Shown: positions 33,471 to 43,325 of the stretch, piece by piece
Layout: each line of letters begins with the position of its first letter
How positions within the stretch are numbered: the stretch's first letter is position 1
Assembly (NCBI GenBank): GCA_017889705.1
Contig: JAGGAB010000025.1
Location: 1-56,961 of the forward strand
DNA from: Bacillota bacterium
GTDB taxonomy: Bacteria > Bacillota > Negativicutes > Sporomusales > Sporomusaceae
Direction of reading: 5' to 3'
DNA: 56,961 nt
The notes under the pieces: model-generated
The model's input: only the letters and a program-made list of their open reading frames with translations
Told to the model about the DNA's origin: nothing
Databases searched by the model: none
Translations under genes and position numbers: made by a program

Positions 33471-34657
33471 AAATTGAGCAAAGGCCTGACAAATTGGATG
33501 TAACTGCAATTGTCAATAAAATAAAAGCAGTTTTGCCGCAAGACAGACAAAACATCGGTTTACACGAACCGTATTTTGGCGGACAGGAATGGCAATATGT
33601 GAAAGAATGTCTGGATACCGGCTGGGTGTCTTCGGTTGGTAAATTTGTTGATTTGTTTGAAGAAAAGCTGGCGGAGTTTACCGGAGTAAAAAAAGCAATT
33701 GCGATGTCTAACGGTACATCGGCATTGCATATTTGCCTGCAACTAGTCGGTGTTCAGCAAAATGATGAAGTTTTGGTGCCAGCGCTGACGTTTATTGCCA
33801 CGGCCAACGCGGTTGTATACTGTGGTGCTGTGCCGCATTTTGTTGACAGTGAGTTGAAAACGTTGGGCATAGATGCCGGTAAACTCAAAGAGTACTTAGC
33901 CGGGATTACCGAAGTACGAAACAATGAATGCTACAACAAATATACCGGCAGAAGAATTAAAGCCGTTGTGCCTATGCATACCTTTGGTCATCCGGTGGAT
34001 TTGGAGGCAATAGCAGCTGTATGCCGGGAATACAATATTGAACTTATCGAAGATGCGGCTGAGTCACTTGGCTCTTATTATAATGGAAAACATACTGGTA
34101 ACTGGGGGCGGGTTGCAGCCGTCAGCTTTAATGGCAATAAAGTTGTAACAACTGGCGGTGGTGGCGCTGTGCTTACCAATGATGAAGAATTGGGTAGGCT
34201 TGCCAAGCATCTGACTACCCAGGCCAAAGTACCTCATAAATGGGAATTCCAACATGACATGGTAGGCTACAACTACCGCATGCCTAATATTAATGCTGCG
34301 CTGGGTTGTGCTCAGCTTGAGCAACTACCGGAATTTTTGCAGAAGAAACGTCAATTAACCAGACGTTATCAGGAAGTATTTGATCAAATAAATGGTGTCG
34401 ACCTTTTTATAGAACCCAAGTTTGCAACAAGCAACTATTGGCTGCAGGCCATCTTACTGGCGCCGGAATATGCCTGGCAGAGGGATGAACTGCTCGCAGC
34501 AAGTCATGAACAGCATATTTTAATGCGGCCTGTATGGAATTTGATGTATACGTTGCCTATGTACCAAACCTGCCCGAAGATGGACTGTTCTGTGGCCGAG
34601 GATATTTCCAGGAGACTGATTAACTTACCAAGCAGTGTTAATTTGTCCGGTTACTAA
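33467..34657 (+). CDS. legC: PLP aminotransferase of legionaminic acid synthesis
   Basis: 396 aa DegT/DnrJ/EryC1 family. SNGTSALHICLQLVGV, EDAAESLGS and the PLP-lysine motif SFNGNKVVTTGGGG are present, as is NYRMPNINAALGCAQLEQL. LegC aminates C4 of the 4-keto-6-deoxy-GlcNAc intermediate. The reading frame starts at the ATGA overlap with legB. Confidence 0.9.
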   Translation: MKIEQRPDKLDVTAIVNKIKAVLPQDRQNIGLHEPYFGGQEWQYVKECLDTGWVSSVGKFVDLFEEKLAEFTGVKKAIAMSNGTSALHICLQLVGVQQNDEVLVPALTFIATANAVVYCGAVPHFVDSELKTLGIDAGKLKEYLAGITEVRNNECYNKYTGRRIKAVVPMHTFGHPVDLEAIAAVCREYNIELIEDAAESLGSYYNGKHTGNWGRVAAVSFNGNKVVTTGGGGAVLTNDEELGRLAKHLTTQAKVPHKWEFQHDMVGYNYRMPNINAALGCAQLEQLPEFLQKKRQLTRRYQEVFDQINGVDLFIEPKFATSNYWLQAILLAPEYAWQRDELLAASHEQHILMRPVWNLMYTLPMYQTCPKMDCSVAEDISRRLINLPSSVNLSGY

Positions 34658-34719
34658 CCTTAGATGGGTTTAAAACCCGACCTGAAGCTAAGTCTACTTT
34701 ATAAAGAGTGGTGGATGTT

Positions 34720-35877
34720 TTGCGCAAAATCTGTGTGGTAACAGGCACCAGGGCCGAATATGGGCTCTTGTACTGGTTTATGAAAGAAATTCAGCAAGAT
34801 CCGGATCTACAGCTGCAGCTAGTGGTAACAGGCATGCATCTGTCTCCTGAATTTGGCTTAACCTATCAAGTTATTGAACAAGATGGGTTTATTATTGATG
34901 CCAAAGTGGAAATGCTGCTTTCTAGTGATACCCCTGTCGGTATTGCCAAGTCAATTGGTTTGGGGGTTATCGGCTTTGCGGAGGCATTGGACCGTCTTAA
35001 GCCTGATATTATGGTTGTGCTGGGAGACCGTTATGAGATTTTGGCGGCAGTTCAGGCTGCATTAGTGGCGCGGATCTCAGTTGCCCATATTGCCGGCGGA
35101 GATACTACCGAAGGCGCTATGGATGAAGCCATTCGTCACAGTATCACCAAAATGTCACATTTGCACTTTGTCACCAATGAACAGGCTGCTAACCGGGTGA
35201 AGCAAATGGGAGAGAACCCTGAACATATATTTAACGTAGGCAGCCCGGGAATTGACTTTATTAAACGGATTACCGTATTGACCAGAGAACAACTGGAGCA
35301 ACAGCTTGAGTTCACGCTATTACCTAAGAACCTGCTTATTACTTTTCATCCGGTAACTTTGGAGAATAACTCATCGGCCCGGCAGTTTGGAGAATTATTA
35401 GCTGCGCTGGAGCGGTTAGGACAAGATGTCGGGTTGCTATTTACAAAACCGAATTCTGATACAGAAGGACGAGTCATAATACGGATGCTTGATGAGTTTG
35501 TTGCTGCACATGCCAATGCCAAAGCCTACCTGTCTCTGGGGCAGCTTCGGTATCTAAGCACAATTGCACACGTAGATGCGGTTGTCGGCAATTCTTCCAG
35601 CGGTCTGTATGAAGTTCCATCCTTCCAAAAGCCAACTGTGAATATTGGTGACCGACAAAAAGGAAGGCTGCAGGCAAAGTCAGTCATAAATTGCGGCAAT
35701 ACGTGTGAAGAAATCTATCAAGCCATTCAGGCTGCTTTTACCTATAGCTGTGACAACGTAAAAAATCCCTATGGCGATGGCAACGCAACTGGGCAAATTC
35801 TGGCGGTTTTAAAACAGTATAACGATTATCAAGTGTTAATAAAAAAACATTTTTACGAAATGGGTAGTGGCAAATGA
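34720..35877 (+). CDS. legG: Hydrolysing NDP-sugar 2-epimerase (NeuC/LegG)
   Basis: 385 aa. Starts RKICVVTGTRAEYGLLYWFM and holds VLGDRYEILAAVQAALVA, HIAGGDTTEGAMDE and VGNSSSGLYEVPSF, all typical of NeuC/LegG, which removes the nucleotide and inverts C2. TTG 34720 behind GGTGG gives the family N-terminus; GTG 34708 and 34711 are alternatives. Its stop overlaps legI. Confidence 0.92.
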   Translation: MRKICVVTGTRAEYGLLYWFMKEIQQDPDLQLQLVVTGMHLSPEFGLTYQVIEQDGFIIDAKVEMLLSSDTPVGIAKSIGLGVIGFAEALDRLKPDIMVVLGDRYEILAAVQAALVARISVAHIAGGDTTEGAMDEAIRHSITKMSHLHFVTNEQAANRVKQMGENPEHIFNVGSPGIDFIKRITVLTREQLEQQLEFTLLPKNLLITFHPVTLENNSSARQFGELLAALERLGQDVGLLFTKPNSDTEGRVIIRMLDEFVAAHANAKAYLSLGQLRYLSTIAHVDAVVGNSSSGLYEVPSFQKPTVNIGDRQKGRLQAKSVINCGNTCEEIYQAIQAAFTYSCDNVKNPYGDGNATGQILAVLKQYNDYQVLIKKHFYEMGSGK

Positions 35878-36956
35878 CAGCAAAGCACATATATATCATC
35901 GCCGAAGCCGGCGTCAATCACAATGGATCATTAATAATGGCAAAACAGCTTATTGATGCTGCCGTGGCCGCCGGCGCTGATGCTGTTAAGTTTCAAACCT
36001 TTAAGGCTGCCAGCTTAGTGAGCCAAGAGGCGCCGAAAGCCGATTATCAACTGCAGACGACAGACAGTGAGGAAACCCAGTTCGCTATGCTCAAAAAGCT
36101 TGAACTGGATGAGACTGCACATGACGAGTTGAAAAAATATTGCAAACAGAACAGGATTGACTTTTTGTCCACTCCTTTTGATACAGAAAGTTTACAGCTG
36201 TTAGTTAATAAATATAATTTGCCCTATATAAAAATTCCGTCAGGCGAAATTACCAATGCGCCTTTTCTGTTGGAAATAGCCCGGACGGGAAAGCCGGTAA
36301 TCTTATCTACCGGGATGAGTACACTGGGAGAAGTGGAAGATGCATTACAAGTGTTAGCGTTTGGATATTTGAACACCCCAATAAAGCCGGGCAGGCAAGC
36401 TTTTGAAGAAGCATATGCAGCGCCTGAGGGTCAAGCACTACTAAAAGCTAAGGTAATGTTGCTGCATTGCACAACAGAATATCCGGCTCCGTTTGAGGAA
36501 GTGAATTTGCAGGCCATGGATACCCTGAGGGAGGCGTTTGGGCTTCCTGTTGGGTATTCTGATCATACTCCCGGCTACACAGTAGCCATTGCGGCGGCTG
36601 CTCGTGGTGCCCAGCTGATTGAGAAACATTTTACACTAGACAGAAACCTTCCAGGACCTGATCACAAGGCATCATTAGAACCGCAGGAATTAGCGGAGAT
36701 GCTGCAGGCAATCAGGATAGTGGAGAAAGCATTAGGCCAGCCGCTTAAAACGCCGACAGTTTCCGAAGTGAAAAATAAGGCGGTGGCACGCAAAAGTCTG
36801 GTTGCCAGGCAAACAATTCGGCAAGGTGAAGAATTTACAGAAGATAATATGACTGTAAAGCGTCCGGGAACCGGGTTATCTCCCCTGTATTTCTGGGATT
36901 TGATGGGGAAGCGTGCGGCGAAGGCTTATGTGCCGGACGAGCAGGTCACCTTATGA
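35874..36956 (+). CDS. legI: Legionaminate synthase (NeuB family)
   Basis: 360 aa. NeuB barrel (about 1-265) with IIAEAGVNHNGS, AVKFQTFKA, IKIPSGEITNAPFLLEIA and VGYSDHTPGYTVAIAAAARG, EKHFTLDRNLPGPDHKASLE; C-terminal SAF antifreeze-like domain (about 300-358). Condenses the 6-carbon precursor with phosphoenolpyruvate to give a 9-carbon acid. A second, different NeuB homologue lies at 46567. Confidence 0.93.
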   Translation: MTAKHIYIIAEAGVNHNGSLIMAKQLIDAAVAAGADAVKFQTFKAASLVSQEAPKADYQLQTTDSEETQFAMLKKLELDETAHDELKKYCKQNRIDFLSTPFDTESLQLLVNKYNLPYIKIPSGEITNAPFLLEIARTGKPVILSTGMSTLGEVEDALQVLAFGYLNTPIKPGRQAFEEAYAAPEGQALLKAKVMLLHCTTEYPAPFEEVNLQAMDTLREAFGLPVGYSDHTPGYTVAIAAAARGAQLIEKHFTLDRNLPGPDHKASLEPQELAEMLQAIRIVEKALGQPLKTPTVSEVKNKAVARKSLVARQTIRQGEEFTEDNMTVKRPGTGLSPLYFWDLMGKRAAKAYVPDEQVTL

Positions 36957-37579
36957 AGTTACCAACTATAGTAGTCGGTGGCGGTGGTCATGCCAAAGTG
37001 CTTATTGATATATTGCAATTAACTACGGAACAATTATTGGGGTTTACCGATATTCGCAGCGATAATAAAATGGTTCTCGGTGTTTTGCGCATGGGTGATG
37101 ACACGATCATTTCTTCGTATTCTCCCAATGAAATTCAACTGGTAAATGGCATTGGTTCAGTTGGCTGTGCAGATCTGCGGCGTCAATTGTTTGAGAAATT
37201 TAAACAGCGTGGTTTTGCTTTTAAAACATTGCAGCATCCAAGAGCAATTATTTCTCGGGAAATAGTGTTGGGGGAAGGTGCACAAATAATGGCTGGAGCA
37301 GTTATCCAGCCCGGCTGCATTATTGGCAGCAACACAATTATTAATACGCGCGCAGCAATTGATCATGACTGCAGCCTTGAAAATCACGTGCATATTGCGC
37401 CGGGAGCGGTACTATCTGGCGGGGTTCATATTGGCGAAGGAGCGCATATTGGTGCAGGTGCTACGATTATTCAAGGAGTTAACGTTGGCAGGAACAGTAT
37501 TGTCGGAGCGGGAGCAGTTGTCACTCGTGATGTACCAAGTGGGGTAACGGTAGTTGGTATTCCGGCAAAGGAGGCATAA
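36953..37579 (+). CDS. legH: PglD/NeuD-type N-acetyltransferase
   Basis: 208 aa. N-terminal PglD_N Rossmann-like part (TIVVGGGGHAKVLIDIL) and a C-terminal left-handed beta-helix of hexapeptide repeats (about 90-200), ending VVTRDVPSGVTVVGIPA. Such enzymes acetylate the 4-amino group using acetyl-CoA, the LegH step. Overlaps legI by 4 bp. Confidence 0.88.
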   Translation: MKLPTIVVGGGGHAKVLIDILQLTTEQLLGFTDIRSDNKMVLGVLRMGDDTIISSYSPNEIQLVNGIGSVGCADLRRQLFEKFKQRGFAFKTLQHPRAIISREIVLGEGAQIMAGAVIQPGCIIGSNTIINTRAAIDHDCSLENHVHIAPGAVLSGGVHIGEGAHIGAGATIIQGVNVGRNSIVGAGAVVTRDVPSGVTVVGIPAKEA

Positions 37580-37581
37580 CT

Positions 37582-38631
37582 ATGAAAGACTGGAAAAAAA
37601 TCTTAGTGTCTCCGGACACTACAATTCGCGAGGCATTGCAAATTATTGATTCCAGTGCCATGCAGATTGCGCTGGTTGTAGATGATAAAGAACGCTTACT
37701 GGGAACCGTTACTGACGGCGATATCCGCCGGGGTATTTTAAAAGGGATTTCCTTGGAAGACCTGGTACAGCGCATTATGAATGCCCATCCCACTGTGGCA
37801 AAATCCTATGAGCGCCGGGATATCGTACTTGCCGTGATGAAGCTCAAGCGCCTTAATCATATTCCGGTTATTGAAGATGACGGGCGGGTTATAAAGGTCG
37901 AAACGCTGCAGGACTTGATTTCTGTTGATGAAAAAGAAAACTGGGTTGTTCTTATGGCCGGTGGGTTGGGCAGCCGTTTACGGCCGCTTACCGATGAGTG
38001 TCCGAAACCGCTTTTGCGGGTTGGCGGCAAACCGGTACTGGAGACAATCCTTGAAAATTTCATGGAATACGGTTTTAGGAAGTTTTTTGTATCGGTAAAT
38101 TATCGCGCTGAAATGATCAAAGAATACTTCGGCGATGGTTCGCGCTGGGGTGCTGAAATCCAGTACATTCATGAAAATAAACCGCTGGGGACGGCCGGGG
38201 CCTTAAGTTTACTGCCGCAAAAACCAGCTAAACCGATTTTGGTAATGAACGGGGATTTATTGACTAAGGTGAACTTCCAGCAATTATTGGATTTCCATTT
38301 GGAACATCAAGCGCAGGCTACCATGTGTGTAAGAGAATATACCTATCAGATTCCCTATGGTGTGGTAAAAATGGACAAGCATGTGCTGACTGCCATTGAA
38401 GAAAAACCGACCGAACGCTTTTTAGTTAATGCCGGAATTTATGTATTGGAACCAACTGCTCTCGACTATATTCCGGCTGATGAATATTTCGATATGCCGA
38501 ACTTATTTAAGACAATAATTAAACAAAATGGCGAAACTACTGTTTTCCCAATACGGGAATATTGGCTTGATATTGGTCAGATGAGTGATTTTGAGCGGGC
38601 AAACGGCGAATTCTGCGAAGTGTTTACGTGA
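37582..38631 (+). CDS. ptmE: CBS-domain nucleotidyltransferase (PtmE-like GlcN-1-P guanylyltransferase)
   Basis: 349 aa. A pair of CBS motifs (about 8-112; GTVTDGDIRRGIL) is fused to a nucleotidyltransferase (about 118-349) starting VLMAGGLGSRLRPLTDECPK with NGDLLTKVNF and IEEKPTERFLVNAGIY. This architecture and position after legH match Campylobacter PtmE, which makes GDP-glucosamine to start the GDP-linked legionaminate route. Confidence 0.85.
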   Translation: MKDWKKILVSPDTTIREALQIIDSSAMQIALVVDDKERLLGTVTDGDIRRGILKGISLEDLVQRIMNAHPTVAKSYERRDIVLAVMKLKRLNHIPVIEDDGRVIKVETLQDLISVDEKENWVVLMAGGLGSRLRPLTDECPKPLLRVGGKPVLETILENFMEYGFRKFFVSVNYRAEMIKEYFGDGSRWGAEIQYIHENKPLGTAGALSLLPQKPAKPILVMNGDLLTKVNFQQLLDFHLEHQAQATMCVREYTYQIPYGVVKMDKHVLTAIEEKPTERFLVNAGIYVLEPTALDYIPADEYFDMPNLFKTIIKQNGETTVFPIREYWLDIGQMSDFERANGEFCEVFT

Positions 38632-38683
38632 TTACTCGAACGTGTTGATTAGTGAATAATTTTTATGACTGCGAGCTGAGTAT

Positions 38684-39652
38684 ATGAGAGTTGCTGTAAT
38701 TGGATTGGGTTCTATGGGAAAAAGGCGGATTCGCCTGATTCGCAAATATGACGAAACAATACAGATTGTCGGTATTGATACCAAAGAAGAACGCAGAGTT
38801 GCCTGCACAGAAGAATACGGTATAGAAACATTTGGGGATTTGGCAGAGGCACCTCAGGCTGACTGTGCTTTTGTTTGCACCTCGCCGTTATCCCATAACA
38901 AGATTATTACTCAGTGCTTAACTCAGGGATTGCATGTATTTACAGAGTTAAACCTGGTGGCTGATGGGTATGACACCAATATTGCGCTGGCGAGGCAGCA
39001 GGATTTAGTATTGGTTTTGTCTTCAACTTTTTTATATCGGGAAGAAGTAAAACAAATTCGGCATTTAGCCCGGCAAGCAAATTGTATGCTTAACTACACT
39101 TATCATATTGGGCAATATTTGCCGGACTGGCATCCCTGGGAAAATTATAAAGACTTTTTTGTCGGCAACAAGCAGTCAAATGGCTGCCGAGAAATATTTG
39201 CGATTGAACTGCCTTGGCTTACTGAGGTTTTCGGCGATATTGTCGGAATTGATGTGGTAAAGAGCAAAATGAGTAGTCTGGATATTGACTATGCAGATAA
39301 TTATCTGGTTATTCTGCAACATGCATCTGGCTGCAAGGGGACATTAGCTGTTGATGTGGTAGCACGGAAAGCTGTGAGAAACCTAGAGGTGTTTGGTGAA
39401 CAACTGTATCTGCGCTGGGACGGTTCACCGACAGGTTTATATGTGTATGATTTTGCTGCCAAATATGATGTCAATGTCAAACTATATAAAGAGGTTGAGC
39501 AGCTTGACAATTATGCCGGATTTGTCGTTGAAAATGCGTATGCGGACGAGATTGCCGCTTTTTTCGAAGCGATAAATACGGGAAAAGCACCCACATACAA
39601 TTTTGAGCAGGATAAAGAGATTCTTAAGATTATTGACAGAATCGAGGCCTGA
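38684..39652 (+). CDS. Gfo/Idh/MocA oxidoreductase (PtmF-like)
   Basis: 322 aa. NAD(P)-binding VIGLGSMGKRRIRLI at the N-terminus, and FTELNL in place of the usual EKP loop. It has a C-terminal dehydrogenase-like domain with YLPDWHPWENYKDFF. In Campylobacter a gene of this family (ptmF) sits between ptmE and the cytidylyltransferase, as here. Exact substrate unknown. It shares the YLPDW motif with the next gene and is probably its paralogue. Confidence 0.8.
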   Translation: MRVAVIGLGSMGKRRIRLIRKYDETIQIVGIDTKEERRVACTEEYGIETFGDLAEAPQADCAFVCTSPLSHNKIITQCLTQGLHVFTELNLVADGYDTNIALARQQDLVLVLSSTFLYREEVKQIRHLARQANCMLNYTYHIGQYLPDWHPWENYKDFFVGNKQSNGCREIFAIELPWLTEVFGDIVGIDVVKSKMSSLDIDYADNYLVILQHASGCKGTLAVDVVARKAVRNLEVFGEQLYLRWDGSPTGLYVYDFAAKYDVNVKLYKEVEQLDNYAGFVVENAYADEIAAFFEAINTGKAPTYNFEQDKEILKIIDRIEA

Positions 39653-39654
39653 CA

Positions 39655-40602
39655 GTGAAAAAAATATATAAAATAGGTATGGCTGGCTTAGGGTCAATTG
39701 GCACCAGACATTTACAAAATACAATAGCTGTTTTACATGAACAAGGAAGATCTTGCACCTTTGATTTGATTCGAAACGGACAAAACAGGGAACTTGCTGG
39801 AGACATTGCGCAATATGTTAATAAAATATATAACTATTGTGATGAAATTGAGGACGACTATGATGTGATTTTTGTTACCAATCCTACACATCAGCATTTT
39901 ACTACAATACAGCAGTTTGCTTCCAAGACTAAGCATATGTTTATTGAGAAACCTGTTTTTGATAAAACTGACATTTCTCTGGAGGCACTTACGTTAAAAA
40001 CGGGCAGTGTGTATTATGTGGCTTGTCCGTTACGTTATACTGACGTTATTCAATATCTTAAACATAAATGTGAATTAACTCGGATTTATTGCGCACGGGT
40101 TATTTGTTCCAGTTATTTACCGGACTGGAGGCCCAATCAAGATTACCGGCAGACTTACAGTGCCCATAAAGAGCAAGGCGGCGGTGTTTCAATCGACTTA
40201 ATCCATGAATGGGACTATTTGAGTTATTTATTTGGACATCCGGAACAGGTAGTTAATATTCGGGGTAAAGTTTCTGATTTGGAAATTGACAGTGATGATA
40301 TATCTTTATATCTAGCGAAATATAAAAACATGGCAATAGAAGTGCATTTGGATTATTTTGGCCGTAAAACAATAAGAGAAATTCAGCTATTTACGCCAGA
40401 GGATACAATCGTTGGTGACATTGCCAACAGTGAAATCCGATATTCAAAGAGCGGTGAAATCATTTCATTTAAAGAACAACGAAATGACTTTCAGAAAAAA
40501 GAGATCGCTCATTTTTTTGAACTGATAGAGGGAAACGGTCTTAATACCAATGATATCGCGACTGCTCTTCGAACTCTTCAAATAGCCCAGGAGGGGAAAT
40601 AA
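39655..40602 (+). CDS. Second Gfo/Idh/MocA oxidoreductase
   Basis: 315 aa from GTG 39655, 2 bp after the previous stop. N-terminal GMAGLGSIGTRHLQNT, the EKP motif in MFIEKPVFDKT, and SSYLPDWRPNQDYRQTY then VSIDLIHEWDYLSYLFG in the catalytic domain. It keeps the EKP that its neighbour has lost, so the two probably do different jobs. This is the first gene of the AT-rich part of the locus. Confidence 0.8.
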   Translation: MKKIYKIGMAGLGSIGTRHLQNTIAVLHEQGRSCTFDLIRNGQNRELAGDIAQYVNKIYNYCDEIEDDYDVIFVTNPTHQHFTTIQQFASKTKHMFIEKPVFDKTDISLEALTLKTGSVYYVACPLRYTDVIQYLKHKCELTRIYCARVICSSYLPDWRPNQDYRQTYSAHKEQGGGVSIDLIHEWDYLSYLFGHPEQVVNIRGKVSDLEIDSDDISLYLAKYKNMAIEVHLDYFGRKTIREIQLFTPEDTIVGDIANSEIRYSKSGEIISFKEQRNDFQKKEIAHFFELIEGNGLNTNDIATALRTLQIAQEGK

Positions 40603-40603
40603 A

Positions 40604-41386
40604 GTGAATATCTTATTTACAATATGCGGCAGAGCTGGTTCCAAGGGCATTAAAAATAAGAATTTGAGGGACTTTTTGGGATATCCGCTACCCTTTTATA
40701 CTGTAGCGGCGATTGATTTATATAGAAAACAAAATCCGGAAAATTATTGTGATATTGTATTAAATACAGATAGTCTGGAGCTTATTCAATTGCTTAAGGA
40801 ACGGCTTAACTTTGAAGTGGATATGGTTGTAAGAGATTCAGCACTTGGACTCGATAATACGCCCAAAATCGCGGTTATCATGAATTGCCTGGTTGCAATG
40901 CAGCAGAGGAAATCAATGCAATATGATATGGTTGTTGATTTAGATATAACGTCGCCGCTGCGAACAGTGGCAGATGTTAATGCGCTTATTGAAAAAAAGA
41001 AAAATTCGGATGCCGATGTGGTTTTCTCGGTAACAAATGCTAGAAGAAATCCCTATTTTAACATGGTCAAGAAAACGGAAACTGGTTATGAACGTGTTAT
41101 AAAATCCAATTTTAATGCAAGACAGGAAGCACCAGAAATATTTGATATGAATGCTTCTTTATATGCATTTTCGCCAGCGTTTCTTAAAGCTGGCAAAGGA
41201 ATTTTTGAAGGCAAGTGCGACACCATAGTAATGATGGATACAGCGGTTTTGGATCTAGATCATGAGAATGATTTGGAGTTAATGCAGGTGATTGCAACAT
41301 ATTTGTTTGATAAACATTCCGGGTTTCGGGAAGTCAGGGATAATGTTGGTGAAATAAGTAAGAGGCAGAATGGGAGTGCAATGTAA
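40604..41386 (+). CDS. legF: Acylneuraminate-type CMP transferase
   Basis: 260 aa from GTG 40604 behind AGGAGGGG. Signature ICGRAGSKGIKNKNL, then DLDITSPLRTVADVNALI and FNARQEAPEIFDMNASLYAF. This family activates nonulosonic acids with CMP; in context it should give CMP-legionaminate (or a close relative), the donor for Maf. Confidence 0.88.
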   Translation: MNILFTICGRAGSKGIKNKNLRDFLGYPLPFYTVAAIDLYRKQNPENYCDIVLNTDSLELIQLLKERLNFEVDMVVRDSALGLDNTPKIAVIMNCLVAMQQRKSMQYDMVVDLDITSPLRTVADVNALIEKKKNSDADVVFSVTNARRNPYFNMVKKTETGYERVIKSNFNARQEAPEIFDMNASLYAFSPAFLKAGKGIFEGKCDTIVMMDTAVLDLDHENDLELMQVIATYLFDKHSGFREVRDNVGEISKRQNGSAM

Positions 41387-43294
41387 ATGCAATTTGAAGA
41401 CCTAATGATAAAAGCGCAGGAATTTGTAGAAGCTGACGAGCTACAGAAGGCAATAGACATTTACCTTCAAATATTACGCACACCTGACTTGAAAGAACAT
41501 TATGGCGCGGTTTATTTTGCGTTTTTTCCGGTTCTATTCAGCAGCGGTCTTTATGATGAAGCCTTGAAAATGCTGATTCAAGCTTATGAATTAGGATATA
41601 AGCCTGCCGAGATTTTAGAAATTATTAATGACGGTTATTATCAGCCTAATATTGCTGAACTAAAACACTTATATTATGAAAATGTGGGAGTACTACAAAA
41701 AGCGTATCAGAATGTAGAGGTTATTATCGACTTTACAAGCCTTCCATTACAGTTCATTCCGGTATCTGATGTGAAGTTTTATATTTTTGATAGAAAAAAG
41801 AAAGAATTTGCCGGTGTTTTTTCTTTGGATGCTTCAAGTATTGCTACTGAAACAACTGATGAGGACTATGTTGTAAAAAATGTATATGATATAAATCACA
41901 TTAACAGCTATGAAAAGAAGGCACAAAATTCAATGTTGTATCTTGTGTATGATCCTGCCGAAGAATTTCTTTCTTACTTACAGGTGGTAAAGTTCGGAAA
42001 CATTATAGCAAATCCCCGAATTAAATTATTTTTTAGTTTGATCGATTTTGTAGTATTTTTTGATAAACAGGAGTATGCACCATCAGTTGCAATTAATATG
42101 GGGCAAGAAGACCGCTATTTAAAATTTATGGAGTTTAACAGGTTTGTGCGTAAAGAGAAGAATACAGAAGTTCCGGGAAATTTTTCTGCACCTAATACAT
42201 ATAAAACGGAAAGCACTGCAGAAAGTGATAAAATAATACACTATCTGAAAAATATGCCCTGGAACAAACGAAATAACAAGATATTATTAAGTATCGCGAT
42301 GCCAACCTGGAACCGGGGACATAGAGCGTTGGCGAGCGTACAACATATGTTAACGTCAAAAGAATATGAAGAAATAGAATTTGTTGTCTGTGACAATAAT
42401 TCCGCAGATGTCGACGGAAAGTATAAAGAAATAAGTTTACTTCAAGATTCCCGATTAAAGTATTATAAAAATGAAATAAATGTTGGGTTTGGTGGAAATG
42501 TAATAAGGGCAGTCGAGCGAGCGCAAGGAAAGTTTGTTTATTTGATAAGTGATGAAGATTTTGTAAATATAGAGGCATTGCCCAGGCTTTTAGAGATATT
42601 GCGTTCATCAAATGACAGTGCTGTGTTGCAAGGTTCTATACAGCCTCAAAATCCAACTGCAGGTCCTGGGAATTCGTATGAAATTGTTAATGATCATACA
42701 TTTGAACAGGGGTATGAAGCTTTGTTTTATGCAGGCTTTGCTTTTAATTACTTATCTGGAGCCATTTACAACCGTGATCTTGTTATGCAAAAGAAGCTGT
42801 ACGAAAAATATATTAACAAGGTAAATGAATATATTATTTACCCCCACTTATATTTGGAAGCGTTATTGTGCGTTGCCGGCAAATATAAATTCTTAGCAGA
42901 AGTTATTTGCTTGGAAGGGGCACCAGAAAGCGTAATGAAAACTGAAAAGCAGTCTTTTTCAGTAGCTTATTCTTATGAGGGCCGCTTAGAGCAACATGCG
43001 CAATTTACAAACATGCTGGATGAAGCTCTGGAAATAATGGGATGTAATATTGAAACCCAGAAAGGTAATTTATACTTGAAATTATGCAACAAGCTGGCGC
43101 GCTTGATTTTGTTAGTTCATGGTTACTCTTATCATGAGCAAGGACGAAATATACAAATTCTGGCACGGCATGCATACTATTATTGCTTACGATTGTCTGA
43201 TAATATATTTCGAAATATATATATAAAAAAAGAGTTTGAGAAACAATTAAAAATAATGTTTGATTCTAGAATGAAAGAGTTAGTCAAAATGTAA
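41387..43294 (+). CDS. GT2 glycosyltransferase with TPR-like N-terminal region
   Basis: 635 aa. Residues about 1-110 look like helical repeats (EADELQKAIDIYLQILRTPD, LYDEALKMLIQAYELGYK); about 110-290 is a beta-rich part of unknown type; about 300-550 is a GT-A domain (LLSIAMPTWNRGHRALASVQ, FVVCDNNSADVDG, FVYLISDEDFVNIEALPRLL). Probably extends a glycan on flagellin or a surface polymer; donor sugar unknown. Starts directly after the legF stop. Confidence 0.75.
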   Translation: MQFEDLMIKAQEFVEADELQKAIDIYLQILRTPDLKEHYGAVYFAFFPVLFSSGLYDEALKMLIQAYELGYKPAEILEIINDGYYQPNIAELKHLYYENVGVLQKAYQNVEVIIDFTSLPLQFIPVSDVKFYIFDRKKKEFAGVFSLDASSIATETTDEDYVVKNVYDINHINSYEKKAQNSMLYLVYDPAEEFLSYLQVVKFGNIIANPRIKLFFSLIDFVVFFDKQEYAPSVAINMGQEDRYLKFMEFNRFVRKEKNTEVPGNFSAPNTYKTESTAESDKIIHYLKNMPWNKRNNKILLSIAMPTWNRGHRALASVQHMLTSKEYEEIEFVVCDNNSADVDGKYKEISLLQDSRLKYYKNEINVGFGGNVIRAVERAQGKFVYLISDEDFVNIEALPRLLEILRSSNDSAVLQGSIQPQNPTAGPGNSYEIVNDHTFEQGYEALFYAGFAFNYLSGAIYNRDLVMQKKLYEKYINKVNEYIIYPHLYLEALLCVAGKYKFLAEVICLEGAPESVMKTEKQSFSVAYSYEGRLEQHAQFTNMLDEALEIMGCNIETQKGNLYLKLCNKLARLILLVHGYSYHEQGRNIQILARHAYYYCLRLSDNIFRNIYIKKEFEKQLKIMFDSRMKELVKM

Positions 43295-43325
43295 AAAAAG
43301 TACAGAGGGGAGAAAGTCTAACAAT

